From positions 1-35,092 of the IMG/VR virus record IMGVR_UViG_3300011113_000313: a stretch of DNA of 35,092 nucleotides; one strand, written 5' to 3'. The translations under genes and the position numbers were made by a program. Shown piece by piece: positions 13,260 to 21,630 of the stretch. Source of the DNA: a virus. Position 1 is the first letter of the stretch. Each line of letters opens with the position of its first letter. The notes beneath the pieces were generated by a model. The model ran no database searches and had not been told where the DNA came from. It was given only the letters and a program-made list of their open reading frames with translations.

Positions 13260-13411
13260 AGGGTGGCCGTTTCTGCGCCTTCCGCGATGCGCACCATCTC
13301 CTCGCCCTTTTCGTTGTAAAACATTTCGATGTAGCCTTCCGCCTCAAGCCAGCGAAGGCTGGCAATAAACTCACGCCAGCCGGGCGTGTTGCGATCGTTT
13401 GGCGCACTCAT
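13256..13411 (-). CDS. Small winged-helix-like protein (51 aa)
   Basis: ATG 13411 follows the lipoprotein TGA directly, and its own TGA overlaps the next ATG. The product starts MSAPNDRNTPGWREFI; the segment SLRWLEAEGYIEMFYN looks like the helix-wing end of a winged helix. The role is unknown, and its place inside the lysis cassette is odd for a regulator. Confidence 0.45.
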   Translation of the reverse strand: MSAPNDRNTPGWREFIASLRWLEAEGYIEMFYNEKGEEMVRIAEGAETATL

Positions 13412-13531
13412 TCATTTCACCTTCCCCGCATCTTCAGCCGCACCCATATCGCTATATCGTGGCAGGGCGTTGTTATCCGTTGTGCGTGGCGAGCAGGAAC
13501 ATAGGAAGAAGGTGATGAGGAGGAGGGGCAT
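13412..13531 (-). CDS. Tiny lipoprotein (39 aa)
   Basis: ATG 13531, one base after the fibre-gene TAA. MPLLLITFFLCSC gives a hydrophobic signal with lipobox LCSC (lipidated C13), then a 26-residue soluble tail. This is a second lipoprotein besides the spanin-like one. It may be a lysis inhibitor, an exclusion protein or a second o-spanin. Confidence 0.5.
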   Translation of the reverse strand: MPLLLITFFLCSCSPRTTDNNALPRYSDMGAAEDAGKVK

Positions 13532-13532
13532 T

Positions 13533-14228
13533 TTAACCAGTTCTTTTTAAACCAATTCTCCATAAAAATGTTGCTGCTATTGGGTAAAGGTAATATCTAC
13601 TGGTTATATTTTGATATGGAGAAAAGTCAGAAATTGTGCCATTGTAATTTATTTGAGTTGCATTTGGTGTTGTTGAATTATCCCATAATAAATACTGATA
13701 TAACGCAAGATTGGACGCAAATCCAAGAGCAAATGAAGAACCATTTAACGGAAAATTATTTATAGAAAATGAAACATCTGGGCTTCCAGCAACGCCCGAG
13801 GCAGTTGTTAGTCTTGAAAGAGCATTAACTCCAATAGCAGACGAACCGTTCGATGCCCTCAAGCACAACCAATATATTCCTTTTTTCATTATACAACCGC
13901 TTAATGTTCTTGTTGATAGACTTGGAGATGCCCAATTTTGATTTATAATTGTTTCACCAACTCCAAGTAGGTCTGGTTTGTATTCGAATATGGCTTCTTG
14001 AATATTCCCACTCACATATGATGATAGTATGTATTTTACTTCATAAGTTCCACTAGTAGGAACATAGAATGGTGAAAAAGATGTGGTGTCTGTTGTTCCA
14101 GAAGACGGAACTATTGGAACAGATGATTGTGTTGTTCCCAATGAAAATGGAACTCCATTCCTAAAATATCCAACTGGTAAATCATCGCTTGATACCAACT
14201 CTTTAAAAGTGGCTTTTGTAAGAGGCAT
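13533..14228 (-). CDS. Tail fibre/receptor-binding-type protein (AT-rich)
   Basis: 231 residues, beta-rich, Ser/Thr/Asn-rich and more AT-rich than its neighbours. The N-terminus MPLTKATFKELVSSDDLPVG resembles attachment regions of tail proteins; the rest alternates short strands. AGGAG lies 6 bases before the ATG, so it is well translated. It is the last structural gene before lysis, the usual place for a receptor-binding tip protein. Its base composition suggests exchange between phages. Confidence 0.5.
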   Translation of the reverse strand: MPLTKATFKELVSSDDLPVGYFRNGVPFSLGTTQSSVPIVPSSGTTDTTSFSPFYVPTSGTYEVKYILSSYVSGNIQEAIFEYKPDLLGVGETIINQNWASPSLSTRTLSGCIMKKGIYWLCLRASNGSSAIGVNALSRLTTASGVAGSPDVSFSINNFPLNGSSFALGFASNLALYQYLLWDNSTTPNATQINYNGTISDFSPYQNITSRYYLYPIAATFLWRIGLKRTG

Positions 14229-14237
14229 CGTCTGCTC

Positions 14238-15377
14238 CTAGCTAACTTCAGTTATTCTAGCAGTTCCAGCCGTTGCGAATACTGCGGTATGAGCAAGGGA
14301 AAGTTGCCCCTGCGGACACTCCCAATAATCGCCAGCAGATAGACGCACTTGGTAGCTGATCGTTGTGCAAGTTGCACCGGGCGATAAGTGAAGATTGCCA
14401 GCTCCCTCGTTAAATACTGTAAGAACTTTTCTTCCCACAACCGCAGAAACAAGAGATGTGGAAGAAGTTAGGCTAGTGAAGTTTGAATTTGTTACGGTTG
14501 TTCCTTGTGCTGGATAAACTGTTACTGCTGTATTCGATATGGATGCTGTAACAGAGCCAATCTGTGCCGTGCCAGCGGGGAGAGCGGTTCCAATAGTAAT
14601 AGAATTCCCAATTGTAATAGATGTTCCAGAGTATTGACGAACATTGATGTAAGACCCGCCTCCAACTGGATCATAGATTACAGGCTCCGATGCAAGACTT
14701 GAGGATGGAGCTAGTCTTGCATAAAGCATTCCTTGGCTGTCTGTGACAATTTGTGTTGTTTCATTTGGACTACCGCCAGCAATCTCTCCGCATATTTTTG
14801 TAAATACAGCGGAAGATGTTGTTGCATTCCCAACAGTCACGCTTCCGATTTGTGCCGTTCCTGCTCCTATTGTGACTGTCCCTGCTCCAATCGTCACTAC
14901 TCCGATGCGATTTGTGCCAGCGGGGAGAGCAGAGCCAATGGTGACTGTGCCAGAGATGGGTAGCGTGACCGAACTAACTCCACCAATATTTACATCTAAA
15001 CTTGCGTAAGATGCACTTTGAGCGAGTAGGGCTTGTGCTAACTCAACTGCATTTGATACAGTTACCGTTCCAGCAATCGTCTGTGTGGATGGGAGGTTAG
15101 AGATGGAAACTGAGGTGCTCTGAAGCTGATCGTCGTAATAGATAACAAGCGCAGCCGTGGTAGTTAGCCCAGCGGTAGTCGCAACTAGGGTAAGTGCGGT
15201 ATTTGCGCCCGACGTAAAGGCGGAAGCTGTAACCGAGCTATCCGCAAAGTTGTACATTATCCGCCCGCGATCGGCGGCAGTCACAAGCAGAAGCTGGTCG
15301 CGATCAATATTTAGTCCGGTAAGCGTTAGGACGTTTGTGGTGGGCGAATAAGAGTAATTAGGCCAGATCTGTTTCAT
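14238..15377 (-). CDS. Repetitive beta-structured tail fibre protein
   Basis: 379 residues from ATG 15377, which has AAGGAG 10 bases upstream; a longer frame to 15407 lacks such a site. Residues about 110-310 carry imperfect repeats of the type 'IGxxLPAGTxxIGxVT' and 'VTIGAGT', typical of beta-helical or trimeric fibre shafts. The repeats are also visible at DNA level (14550-14600 against 14910-14960). The function is inferred from repeats and position downstream of other tail genes. Confidence 0.6.
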   Translation of the reverse strand: MKQIWPNYSYSPTTNVLTLTGLNIDRDQLLLVTAADRGRIMYNFADSSVTASAFTSGANTALTLVATTAGLTTTAALVIYYDDQLQSTSVSISNLPSTQTIAGTVTVSNAVELAQALLAQSASYASLDVNIGGVSSVTLPISGTVTIGSALPAGTNRIGVVTIGAGTVTIGAGTAQIGSVTVGNATTSSAVFTKICGEIAGGSPNETTQIVTDSQGMLYARLAPSSSLASEPVIYDPVGGGSYINVRQYSGTSITIGNSITIGTALPAGTAQIGSVTASISNTAVTVYPAQGTTVTNSNFTSLTSSTSLVSAVVGRKVLTVFNEGAGNLHLSPGATCTTISYQVRLSAGDYWECPQGQLSLAHTAVFATAGTARITEVS

Positions 15378-15393
15378 TTTCTTGTGCTCCTTG

Positions 15394-15528
15394 TCATCCC
15401 AACGCAATCGCCAGCGCCACGGCCGTGGCTGTAGTTACCCCAGCCGCGCCAGTTCCGCCCGTCACGATGGGCGTACCCACGGCAACCGTAATGCTGGCAG
15501 GCCCGCAGACTGTAGCGGTGATAGGCAT
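15394..15528 (-). CDS. Small Gly/Ala/Thr-rich structural protein (44 aa)
   Basis: ATG 15528 shares a base with the upstream TAA (TAATG). The product starts MPITATVCGPASITVAVGTP and is almost all Gly, Ala, Val and Thr, a beta-type composition like its neighbours. It probably belongs to the fibre or tip complex. No family is recognised. Confidence 0.5.
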   Translation of the reverse strand: MPITATVCGPASITVAVGTPIVTGGTGAAGVTTATAVALAIALG

Positions 15529-15863
15529 TATTCAGTCACCTCTCCCGCGATGGTGACGGAGCCTTGTAAAAGGCGGATTTTAGTGGCAGCGCTTGTGGTA
15601 AGAAGTAGATCCCACTTCCCGCCACTGATGGGTAGAGCTGATGCCGTGGCTGCATTCAACGCCAGGGTAAGGCTGCCGGTCGTGCCAGTAGCCGTGACGG
15701 CTGCAAATTCAGCCAGCAGGTTGCCGTTGTAGGTATCGCGGATCTGAGCGGCTGCGGTTGCGCCGACTAGTGAATACGTTGCGCCAGTGGAGTCCTTGAC
15801 CGATACCTCGAGCGCAAGATCCACGCCCTGTTCTACGGTTAGATTATATACGCCAGCGGCCAT
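15528..15863 (-). CDS. Beta-sandwich tail/baseplate protein
   Basis: 111 residues of alternating strands. AGVYNLTVEQGVDLALEVSV at the start and GGKWDLLLTT in the middle resemble the N-terminal beta-sandwich of phage tail-tip or BppU-type proteins. ATG 15863. It is an adaptor or decoration role by context only. Confidence 0.5.
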   Translation of the reverse strand: MAAGVYNLTVEQGVDLALEVSVKDSTGATYSLVGATAAAQIRDTYNGNLLAEFAAVTATGTTGSLTLALNAATASALPISGGKWDLLLTTSAATKIRLLQGSVTIAGEVTE

Positions 15864-15889
15864 ACTTCTGGATGGCGTGTGTCAAAGGG

Positions 15890-16111
15890 CTACCACTTGC
15901 CGATAGGGCACTTGCTTGTAGCTAAGCGAGTTTTTGCTTCAATAAAGCATCCGCATTTAGAGCATGTTCTGTTTTTGCGGTATTCACACAAACTACATAC
16001 ATCTAAACGAGTTTTAACTGTATCTATATTTGCAAATGGCATCCCAGCTTTTGCCCAAATAACAAGCGATTCGCCAATATCTTTAACTTTTTTGCACGCT
16101 GAACAGCTCAA
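15890..16111 (-). CDS. Cys-rich zinc-binding small protein
   Basis: 73 residues from TTG 16111, fixed by a TTGA overlap with the previous stop. Eight Cys form spaced pairs: CSAC near the N-terminus, CSLC in the middle, CSKCGC, and SKCPIGKW at the end. This resembles the DUF6171-type phage Cys-rich proteins and would bind one or two zinc ions. Its place among tail genes suggests a morphogenesis chaperone or structural part. Confidence 0.6.
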   Translation of the reverse strand: MSCSACKKVKDIGESLVIWAKAGMPFANIDTVKTRLDVCSLCEYRKNRTCSKCGCFIEAKTRLATSKCPIGKW

Positions 16112-16722
16112 GAAGGATCTCTTTCGGAGCTTGTTGTTATAACAATATTTGCACTAATTGGAGGGCAGAATGGCTCTTGAGCATATAATGGCAAAATAAC
16201 TCCGTCGATTGTAACGCTACCATTATAATAGGTATGATTAGTTGCTTCTGAGAAATTTCGACCAGCCGCAAAAAAATAGTAAATTGGAATATAGTACAAC
16301 TCATTATATAAATAAATACTATTATCATAAGCACCAAATCCAAATTGTTCTACTTCATAGCCAGATGCTTCTATATTTCCGTCGCAATTATAATCCTCTC
16401 TTAAAGCAGTGGCTTCATAATTTGCGCTGAAGTTACAAGCAAGATCGGACATTTTTAAAGGGGTTGTCGATGTGGTTTGACCAGAAAAAGTCCATATTGA
16501 ATAAGCAGGAATATTGCCTTCACAGCATTGGTATGGATAGTTTGCTGTTCCAGACAAACTAAATTTATTAGATTTCCAGATTAAAGACATGGCTTTTTCA
16601 AGGGACATTCCAGCCGGATAAATTTGAACTCCTGTAAAAACCCTAATGTCGCTTGGATTGAATGTTGTTTCTTCGACACAATCAAAGAATTCTGGAAACA
16701 GCTTAGGATACAGAAAAGCCAT
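16108..16722 (-). CDS. Tyr/Asn-rich AT-rich tail-region protein
   Basis: 204 residues, rich in Tyr, Asn, Phe and Cys, with no recognised domain. The coding DNA is clearly more AT-rich than the genes on either side, a sign of recent transfer. It sits between two fibre-type genes and ends in a TTGA overlap with the Cys-rich gene. A host-recognition module is the most likely role, from context only. Confidence 0.5.
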   Translation of the reverse strand: MAFLYPKLFPEFFDCVEETTFNPSDIRVFTGVQIYPAGMSLEKAMSLIWKSNKFSLSGTANYPYQCCEGNIPAYSIWTFSGQTTSTTPLKMSDLACNFSANYEATALREDYNCDGNIEASGYEVEQFGFGAYDNSIYLYNELYYIPIYYFFAAGRNFSEATNHTYYNGSVTIDGVILPLYAQEPFCPPISANIVITTSSERDPS

Positions 16723-16734
16723 AAGGATTTCGTT

Positions 16735-16748
16735 AGGGCATTCGCCCT
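16735..16748 (-). terminator. Short hairpin after the large fibre-type gene
   Basis: AGGGC-ATTC-GCCCT, a 5-bp GC-rich stem with a 4-base loop, begins 4 bases after the stop of the 545-residue gene. No clear U-tract follows on the minus strand, so it may stabilise the mRNA end rather than terminate. Confidence 0.3.
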
Positions 16749-16751
16749 GCG

Positions 16752-18389
16752 TTAATAACCGATGACGGTGATTCGGTAGGTGGCTGTGTTGACGTCGATT
16801 GAAGCGCTATCCGAATTTACACAAGACAAACAGACTGTGTTCGCTTTATAGGCAATTCCTTGAATTACCGCCCCTGCTGAAATTGCCGATGGTAAACCCA
16901 CCAGAACAATATCATTTACAGCCGCACCAGTAACAATCACATCTCGATAATGCTGATCGTTTGCATTAATTGTTCCAAATGTAACAGAGGTTAGCGTGGT
17001 AACAGTTCTTGGCGATTGCGGTAGGACTCCGTAAGTTGCGCTATTGGCAAGTAATCCCACGTTAATCAAACCGCTTACCGCGTTGATGTTTGCAGGCTGA
17101 GCCGTAACCGCTACGCCATAAAAGCCAAGTGGCGTGTTTGAGAATGAAAGCCCGGCACCATAGCTTACAACGGCCGTTCCTGAGATATTATTGAGCGTCC
17201 TAGCTCCAAACGCCACGGCTGTGACAGCCGATGAATCTGCCAGGCTGCGTGCGCTTGAATTAACGCCTGTGGTGGAGTTGCGGACAAAGGCAGCATACGT
17301 TTCGGCCGCCGTCAGATAAGACGCTTGAGCGGCTGGCACCGCACTGCCTGTGGTGATTAAATCTTTTCTAATCGTAACGTCCGTCTGCAGAATAGTTTTA
17401 GGCGTACCAGATTGCGTCAATTCCACTTCCAGTTTAGGTGTAATTTCATCTGCACTTGCTTCCGCAAATAGCTCCTCAATGCCAGCCGTATTTAGGGTTA
17501 CGGCGCTCTGTAAGAATGTGCCGTATATGACGCCACTGGTATCCAGAGTAAGTGCGGTAGTTACATTCTGCAGGCCCAGATCCCGAACGAATGAAATGGT
17601 ATAATTGCCATTCCCTGAATCGACGCTGATATTGCCCGCACCGATTCCCGTGACGGCGCTTAATGCCTCTCTAAAGCTGGCGGCAGTGGCTCCCAATGCA
17701 ATGGCAGTCGTGCTGTTCGTGCCAAAGTTAAGGACAACCGATCCGCCCTCTGCGTCCGCGCCTGCACTAAGGTTATAGATTTCGTTCTGAGACGCAGATC
17801 CGTCCTGTAGTTTTGTAAGCGATACGATTCCAGCAGTAGGAGATGCAGTAAAAGTATCCGCATATACGGCAGGATTGCGGACTAATTTGATTACTTGTTG
17901 AGCAGGGATTCCCGTGGCTGGATTTCTGCGTGTATTGACTAGAACCGAACTGGTCGGGAAAAGCGTGAAAGCATCCCCGCCAAACGATAAGGCCGTGTTT
18001 GCCGTGGCGGAGGTAATTAAATAAACGCCTTGTGTGATTGATCCGAACGTCGCGACGGTAACGCCTGCGCCAGCGATTGCACTGATGGCGTTGTAAACTT
18101 GTGTAGTGGTTGCGTTAAATGAAATTGCGGTGGAAGTAACTGCGCCCAGGGTAAGTTTAAATTGTCCGTCGGTAGGACTATCCTCAACACCACCGATCCC
18201 TAGTTTTACCGAGATTCCGCTTGTATCTAAGTCTCTTAAAAAGCCGCCAGAATCCCGTTCCCGCAAGCGCACGCGGAGGTTATATGAATCGTTCCTGGTT
18301 AAAGTAGGCAGTGCTCCGTTAATGGCTGATCCGCCCGTCAGCAACTCCCCTTTAGTAACGTCAATATAAAGATCAAGTGATTGCGCCAT
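16752..18389 (-). CDS. Large beta-rich fibre-type structural protein
   Basis: 545 residues, Thr/Ala/Gly-rich with repeating strand patterns. The C-terminus (DIVLVGLPSAISAGAVIQGI then a CVNSDSASIDVNTATYRITV end) matches the small C-terminal fold seen in many phage head or tail fibre proteins that form trimers. The N-terminus begins MAQSLDLYIDVTKGEL. It is likely a tail fibre or decoration fibre. Confidence 0.6.
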   Translation of the reverse strand: MAQSLDLYIDVTKGELLTGGSAINGALPTLTRNDSYNLRVRLRERDSGGFLRDLDTSGISVKLGIGGVEDSPTDGQFKLTLGAVTSTAISFNATTTQVYNAISAIAGAGVTVATFGSITQGVYLITSATANTALSFGGDAFTLFPTSSVLVNTRRNPATGIPAQQVIKLVRNPAVYADTFTASPTAGIVSLTKLQDGSASQNEIYNLSAGADAEGGSVVLNFGTNSTTAIALGATAASFREALSAVTGIGAGNISVDSGNGNYTISFVRDLGLQNVTTALTLDTSGVIYGTFLQSAVTLNTAGIEELFAEASADEITPKLEVELTQSGTPKTILQTDVTIRKDLITTGSAVPAAQASYLTAAETYAAFVRNSTTGVNSSARSLADSSAVTAVAFGARTLNNISGTAVVSYGAGLSFSNTPLGFYGVAVTAQPANINAVSGLINVGLLANSATYGVLPQSPRTVTTLTSVTFGTINANDQHYRDVIVTGAAVNDIVLVGLPSAISAGAVIQGIAYKANTVCLSCVNSDSASIDVNTATYRITVIGY

Positions 18390-18409
18390 AATGCTTTTCT
18401 TGTGTCAAT

Positions 18410-18640
18410 TTAGGCTTTTTGGACGAATACCTTAATCGTGTCTGGCGATCCATTGTTACATACGTTTAGCTCTTTTACTTCCGCATTATCTAAAGAGATT
18501 CTGATTCCGTCCGTTTCCTCCACAACTTTCAAAAAACTGCCAGCCAGGGGTTTGATGCCTTCAATCCTTTTAATAATCTTATTAAAGAATTCTAGGTTTA
18601 GCTTCCCGGCCGTGATCTCTTTTAGGCGTGCCGTGGCCAT
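18410..18640 (-). CDS. Small tail-region protein
   Basis: 76 residues: a basic helical start followed by alternating strands (IRISLDNAEVKELNVC) and an EL/VFV end. Its position between the 221-residue gene and the fibre suggests a small tip component or chaperone. No family is recognised. ATG 18640 lies one base after the upstream stop. Confidence 0.5.
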   Translation of the reverse strand: MATARLKEITAGKLNLEFFNKIIKRIEGIKPLAGSFLKVVEETDGIRISLDNAEVKELNVCNNGSPDTIKVFVQKA

Positions 18641-18641
18641 A

Positions 18642-19307
18642 CTAGCTTACCGTTGCGGTTTCAAAGTATTCCGCATACTCATGTACTACCACGACAAAGA
18701 TTCCTCTTTCCTCGGCCTGAACAGATTGAAGTACGTAACCTTGGTAATCAAAAACAGAATATCCAAATACTCCACTTGTTTGCGCTGGGGCGTTGCCCGT
18801 ACTAAAAGGATCTCGAGGATTTGCTGGAAGTAACGTTCCATTGATTGATCGTGGCATTGGCACTTTGCGGGAATAGCTCAATCCAAACTGCGCACCTGAA
18901 GGAAGCACGGAGATAATTGATGCAGTATCTGATGCGCTAATAAACTCAACGTTAATGACGCAAGGCGGCCCGAATACGCCTTTATCCATTTGCGGGATAA
19001 TTCGGACTAGTGCGGGAGGCAGTCCGCTGGCACTGGTTAGGCCGACGTAAGACACCGTCATTTCACTTAAATCCCCATCGATCTCTTTAAAAGCTACATT
19101 TTCCACAGCCATGCGGGCATATTTGGTAGAAGCTGTGCTAAAATCTTTATGCAAAGTTTCAAAGTCTGGCTGGATTGTTGTCCTGTCGGCAGTTCGGATC
19201 GTGTAGATTTCGTTAATGAATTCCAACCCATTGCGTTGAGTAGAAAACTCATTCCTACGCAAAACCTTCTGCCCTGACGCCGGGGAGCCTAATATGATAG
19301 CACTCAT
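18642..19307 (-). CDS. Tail tip-region protein downstream of tape measure
   Basis: 221 residues, mixed alpha/beta, with a Phe/Tyr-rich C-terminus. No domain is recognised. In lambda-like order, genes directly after the tape measure encode tail-tip proteins (M, L, K type), and this gene overlaps the tape-measure stop by 4 bases, so a tip role is inferred. No zinc-ligand or NlpC/P60 motif is seen. Confidence 0.45.
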   Translation of the reverse strand: MSAIILGSPASGQKVLRRNEFSTQRNGLEFINEIYTIRTADRTTIQPDFETLHKDFSTASTKYARMAVENVAFKEIDGDLSEMTVSYVGLTSASGLPPALVRIIPQMDKGVFGPPCVINVEFISASDTASIISVLPSGAQFGLSYSRKVPMPRSINGTLLPANPRDPFSTGNAPAQTSGVFGYSVFDYQGYVLQSVQAEERGIFVVVVHEYAEYFETATVS

Positions 19308-20785
19308 ACGGATACGATTGGCGAAGAGGTTATTTTTGTAAGCGCATCGTTAAGCACTTGATAAATATCCGCTAGAGACTTTGTTCCCTTAGATTCTTTC
19401 TGCGCTTCTTTCTGGATGAATTCACGACGCCTGCTTTGCATATCTCTAGGATCGCCACTTTTTGTAGTTGCACTTGTCTGCTCCATCACCTTTGCGTCAA
19501 ATTCCTTGCGGTTCACCTTTTGCTGTTCCTTGGCTGCCTTTGATCGCTCCTGTTGTACCATTGCGGAAATAGAGCGATCGCCTAGACCGCCTGCAAAGTT
19601 AAGCACTTCACTGGCAGACCCTGCTCGAGCTTGCTCAAATTGTCTGCTTGTTCCGCCAGGGCCTGCGGCCATGCCCTTTTCTTTTGCTGCTTGTTCCTGT
19701 TGTAGCTTCATCTTTTCCTGTGCTGCTTTTACTTCCAGATTAGCAGCCTCTAGCATTCTCTCGCGCTCCGTATCCCTTTTGCGCTCGTATGAATCGTTGG
19801 CCAATTTTTTTTCGGCGTCTTCTTGTTTTAAAAGGTAAAGAGCCAAGTCAGTCCGCTCTTTGATTGCGTCTTTTTCTGCTTTTTCCAACTGTTTCTGATT
19901 ATTGATTATTTCGCGCTCTGCATTTCCACGTCCTGGCGACTTCTTAGCCTTTTCGGCCTTATCCCTTTCAGCCATTTTTTCCGTGCCTAAATTACTGGCT
20001 CCTTTTACAATTTGTTTAGCTCCTGCGATATTGCCTGAAGCTGCTTCCTTTACCGCCATCCCGAGCATCACGGCCAACTCAAGAGCATCCTGCAGCCCTT
20101 TAATAAAAGGGTTTAAAAGTGCGGCAACATTTCCAAATCCCATCGTCATATTATTTTGTAATACTTTTATTTGATCAGATAGTTCTGATAGGCTTGAGAT
20201 GGTATCATCTGAAAATACTCCGATTGCATTCCCTTGTTCAATAATTGCGGACGATCCTTGGTTTAGTACTTTTATTAAATCGGTCTGAGCTTTGCCAAGC
20301 AGTTCATTAACAATTACAAATTGCCTGCCGTCGTTGGCTCCGCTCGCAAAGCTGTCGGCAATCCTTAAAAAGATATCTTCTGCTCCCATTGAACGAAGTT
20401 CTTCTAGGCTTATTCCGACTTCGGCAAATGTTGCCACTAATGCATCTGCGCCATCTTCTCCAGATACTGCTTTCTGTTGAGCCAAAGACAGCTTATTTAG
20501 GCCAGCACTAACTTGATCTAGCCCACTGCCGAATACTGATGCAGCGTTCCCAAGCATCTGCAATTTACTAGCGGATACTCCGAACTTTTCGGCAATGTCC
20601 TGAAGCTGATCGCCTTTTTCAATAGCTGAACTAAAGCCTGAGATTAGCTTATCAAACGCAAATGCTCCTGCCAGAATTGAACCTGTCTGCTTTGCGAATC
20701 GATCTAGGCTGGCGGTTGCCGACTGCAGGCCGCGATCCAGCCCGGACGCATCTAAAGCGAGTTTAGCTGTGGCTGTAGCGTCCAT
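19304..20785 (-). CDS. Tail tape measure protein (short)
   Basis: 493 residues. The N-terminus has the usual tape-measure opening: Ala-rich helices, 'LDRFAKQTGSILAGAFAF', then long helical stretches; a hydrophobic patch (about 215-245) may enter the membrane. The C-terminal half is highly charged coiled coil rich in Lys, Glu and Ala. It follows the chaperone and a 281-residue gene. At about 1.5 angstroms per residue of helix it predicts a tail near 74 nm. Confidence 0.75.
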   Translation of the reverse strand: MDATATAKLALDASGLDRGLQSATASLDRFAKQTGSILAGAFAFDKLISGFSSAIEKGDQLQDIAEKFGVSASKLQMLGNAASVFGSGLDQVSAGLNKLSLAQQKAVSGEDGADALVATFAEVGISLEELRSMGAEDIFLRIADSFASGANDGRQFVIVNELLGKAQTDLIKVLNQGSSAIIEQGNAIGVFSDDTISSLSELSDQIKVLQNNMTMGFGNVAALLNPFIKGLQDALELAVMLGMAVKEAASGNIAGAKQIVKGASNLGTEKMAERDKAEKAKKSPGRGNAEREIINNQKQLEKAEKDAIKERTDLALYLLKQEDAEKKLANDSYERKRDTERERMLEAANLEVKAAQEKMKLQQEQAAKEKGMAAGPGGTSRQFEQARAGSASEVLNFAGGLGDRSISAMVQQERSKAAKEQQKVNRKEFDAKVMEQTSATTKSGDPRDMQSRRREFIQKEAQKESKGTKSLADIYQVLNDALTKITSSPIVSV

Positions 20786-21630
20786 TATAGCCCCGCCTTT
20801 TTGCTCTCGTAATTAGCGATAATACTCAGTCGCTTAATCATTTTTAACACCTGTATGTCAATGGACTTCTGAATGGTGCCGGCGCTGATTACATTATTAA
20901 TCCAAGGGATCGTATTAGTCATTTGAACGTAAGGCTTGGAAAATGTGCCCAACGCCGTTTGGCTCTTATCATTCACGCGGCCGCCACCCGTGTGCCTGTA
21001 TACCCATTTAGGGATACCGCGAAAGCCTCCTAATATGCCGGCGCAGACGGCCCAGCCTGATTTTGCGATACCTACGTTTCCGCGCTTATCTTTAAAGTAT
21101 CGCGACAATGGACTATCTTTAGTGACGATTTGACGCACAAACTGATTTTTTGGCACTCTTTTTGATTTGCCATACCGAGCTGATTCGTGACTCTTTCCAC
21201 CGTCAAACTGACCGACTTGCGTACCCACGTAGGGTTGTTGTCGTATTCTGTTTAGAAGTTGTTGTGCGGATTCAGCACGCTTTCTTTTACTACCGCCAGT
21301 TTTGCCCAGCACAAGCGCCGCCAATGCCTTGGCCATTTGTTCTGCGTTTTGTGTCTTAGTCTTTCCCTTTGGCAACGATAGTTTCGCTATCTCTTTAGAG
21401 GCAGTACCTGCCGATTTGTAAACGCGATCAATATCCCTAGTAACTGCCTTTTCACCGACTTTCTTTACATCATTTCCAAAGCCAAAAGGTTGCGTCGAAT
21501 TAGCTAGGCTAACGCAAAGCATGCGTGCCTGTATCCGCATTTCCTTGGCTGCCTCGGCTTTAGTATTGCCAATAAAAGCCTTCATGGCTTTTTGTAGTTT
21601 GCTGGCGTCGACTGTTAAACTTGCGCTCAT
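20785..21630 (-). CDS. Tail protein between chaperone and tape measure
   Basis: 281 residues, basic, starting MSASLTVDASKLQKAMKAFI. The N-terminal helix pattern resembles HK97 gp10-like or minor tail proteins, but it is longer and carries a Gly/Lys/Arg-rich middle (130-180). ATG 21630 overlaps the stop of the frameshifted chaperone product (ATGA), and its stop shares a base with the tape-measure ATG. The function is not certain. Confidence 0.5.
   Translation of the reverse strand: MSASLTVDASKLQKAMKAFIGNTKAEAAKEMRIQARMLCVSLANSTQPFGFGNDVKKVGEKAVTRDIDRVYKSAGTASKEIAKLSLPKGKTKTQNAEQMAKALAALVLGKTGGSKRKRAESAQQLLNRIRQQPYVGTQVGQFDGGKSHESARYGKSKRVPKNQFVRQIVTKDSPLSRYFKDKRGNVGIAKSGWAVCAGILGGFRGIPKWVYRHTGGGRVNDKSQTALGTFSKPYVQMTNTIPWINNVISAGTIQKSIDIQVLKMIKRLSIIANYESKKAGL

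Noticed and set aside
15378-15407. Longer start for the repetitive fibre gene
   Set aside because: ATG 15377 has a clear AAGGAG upstream; the extension adds charged residues and overlaps the stop of the 44-residue gene.
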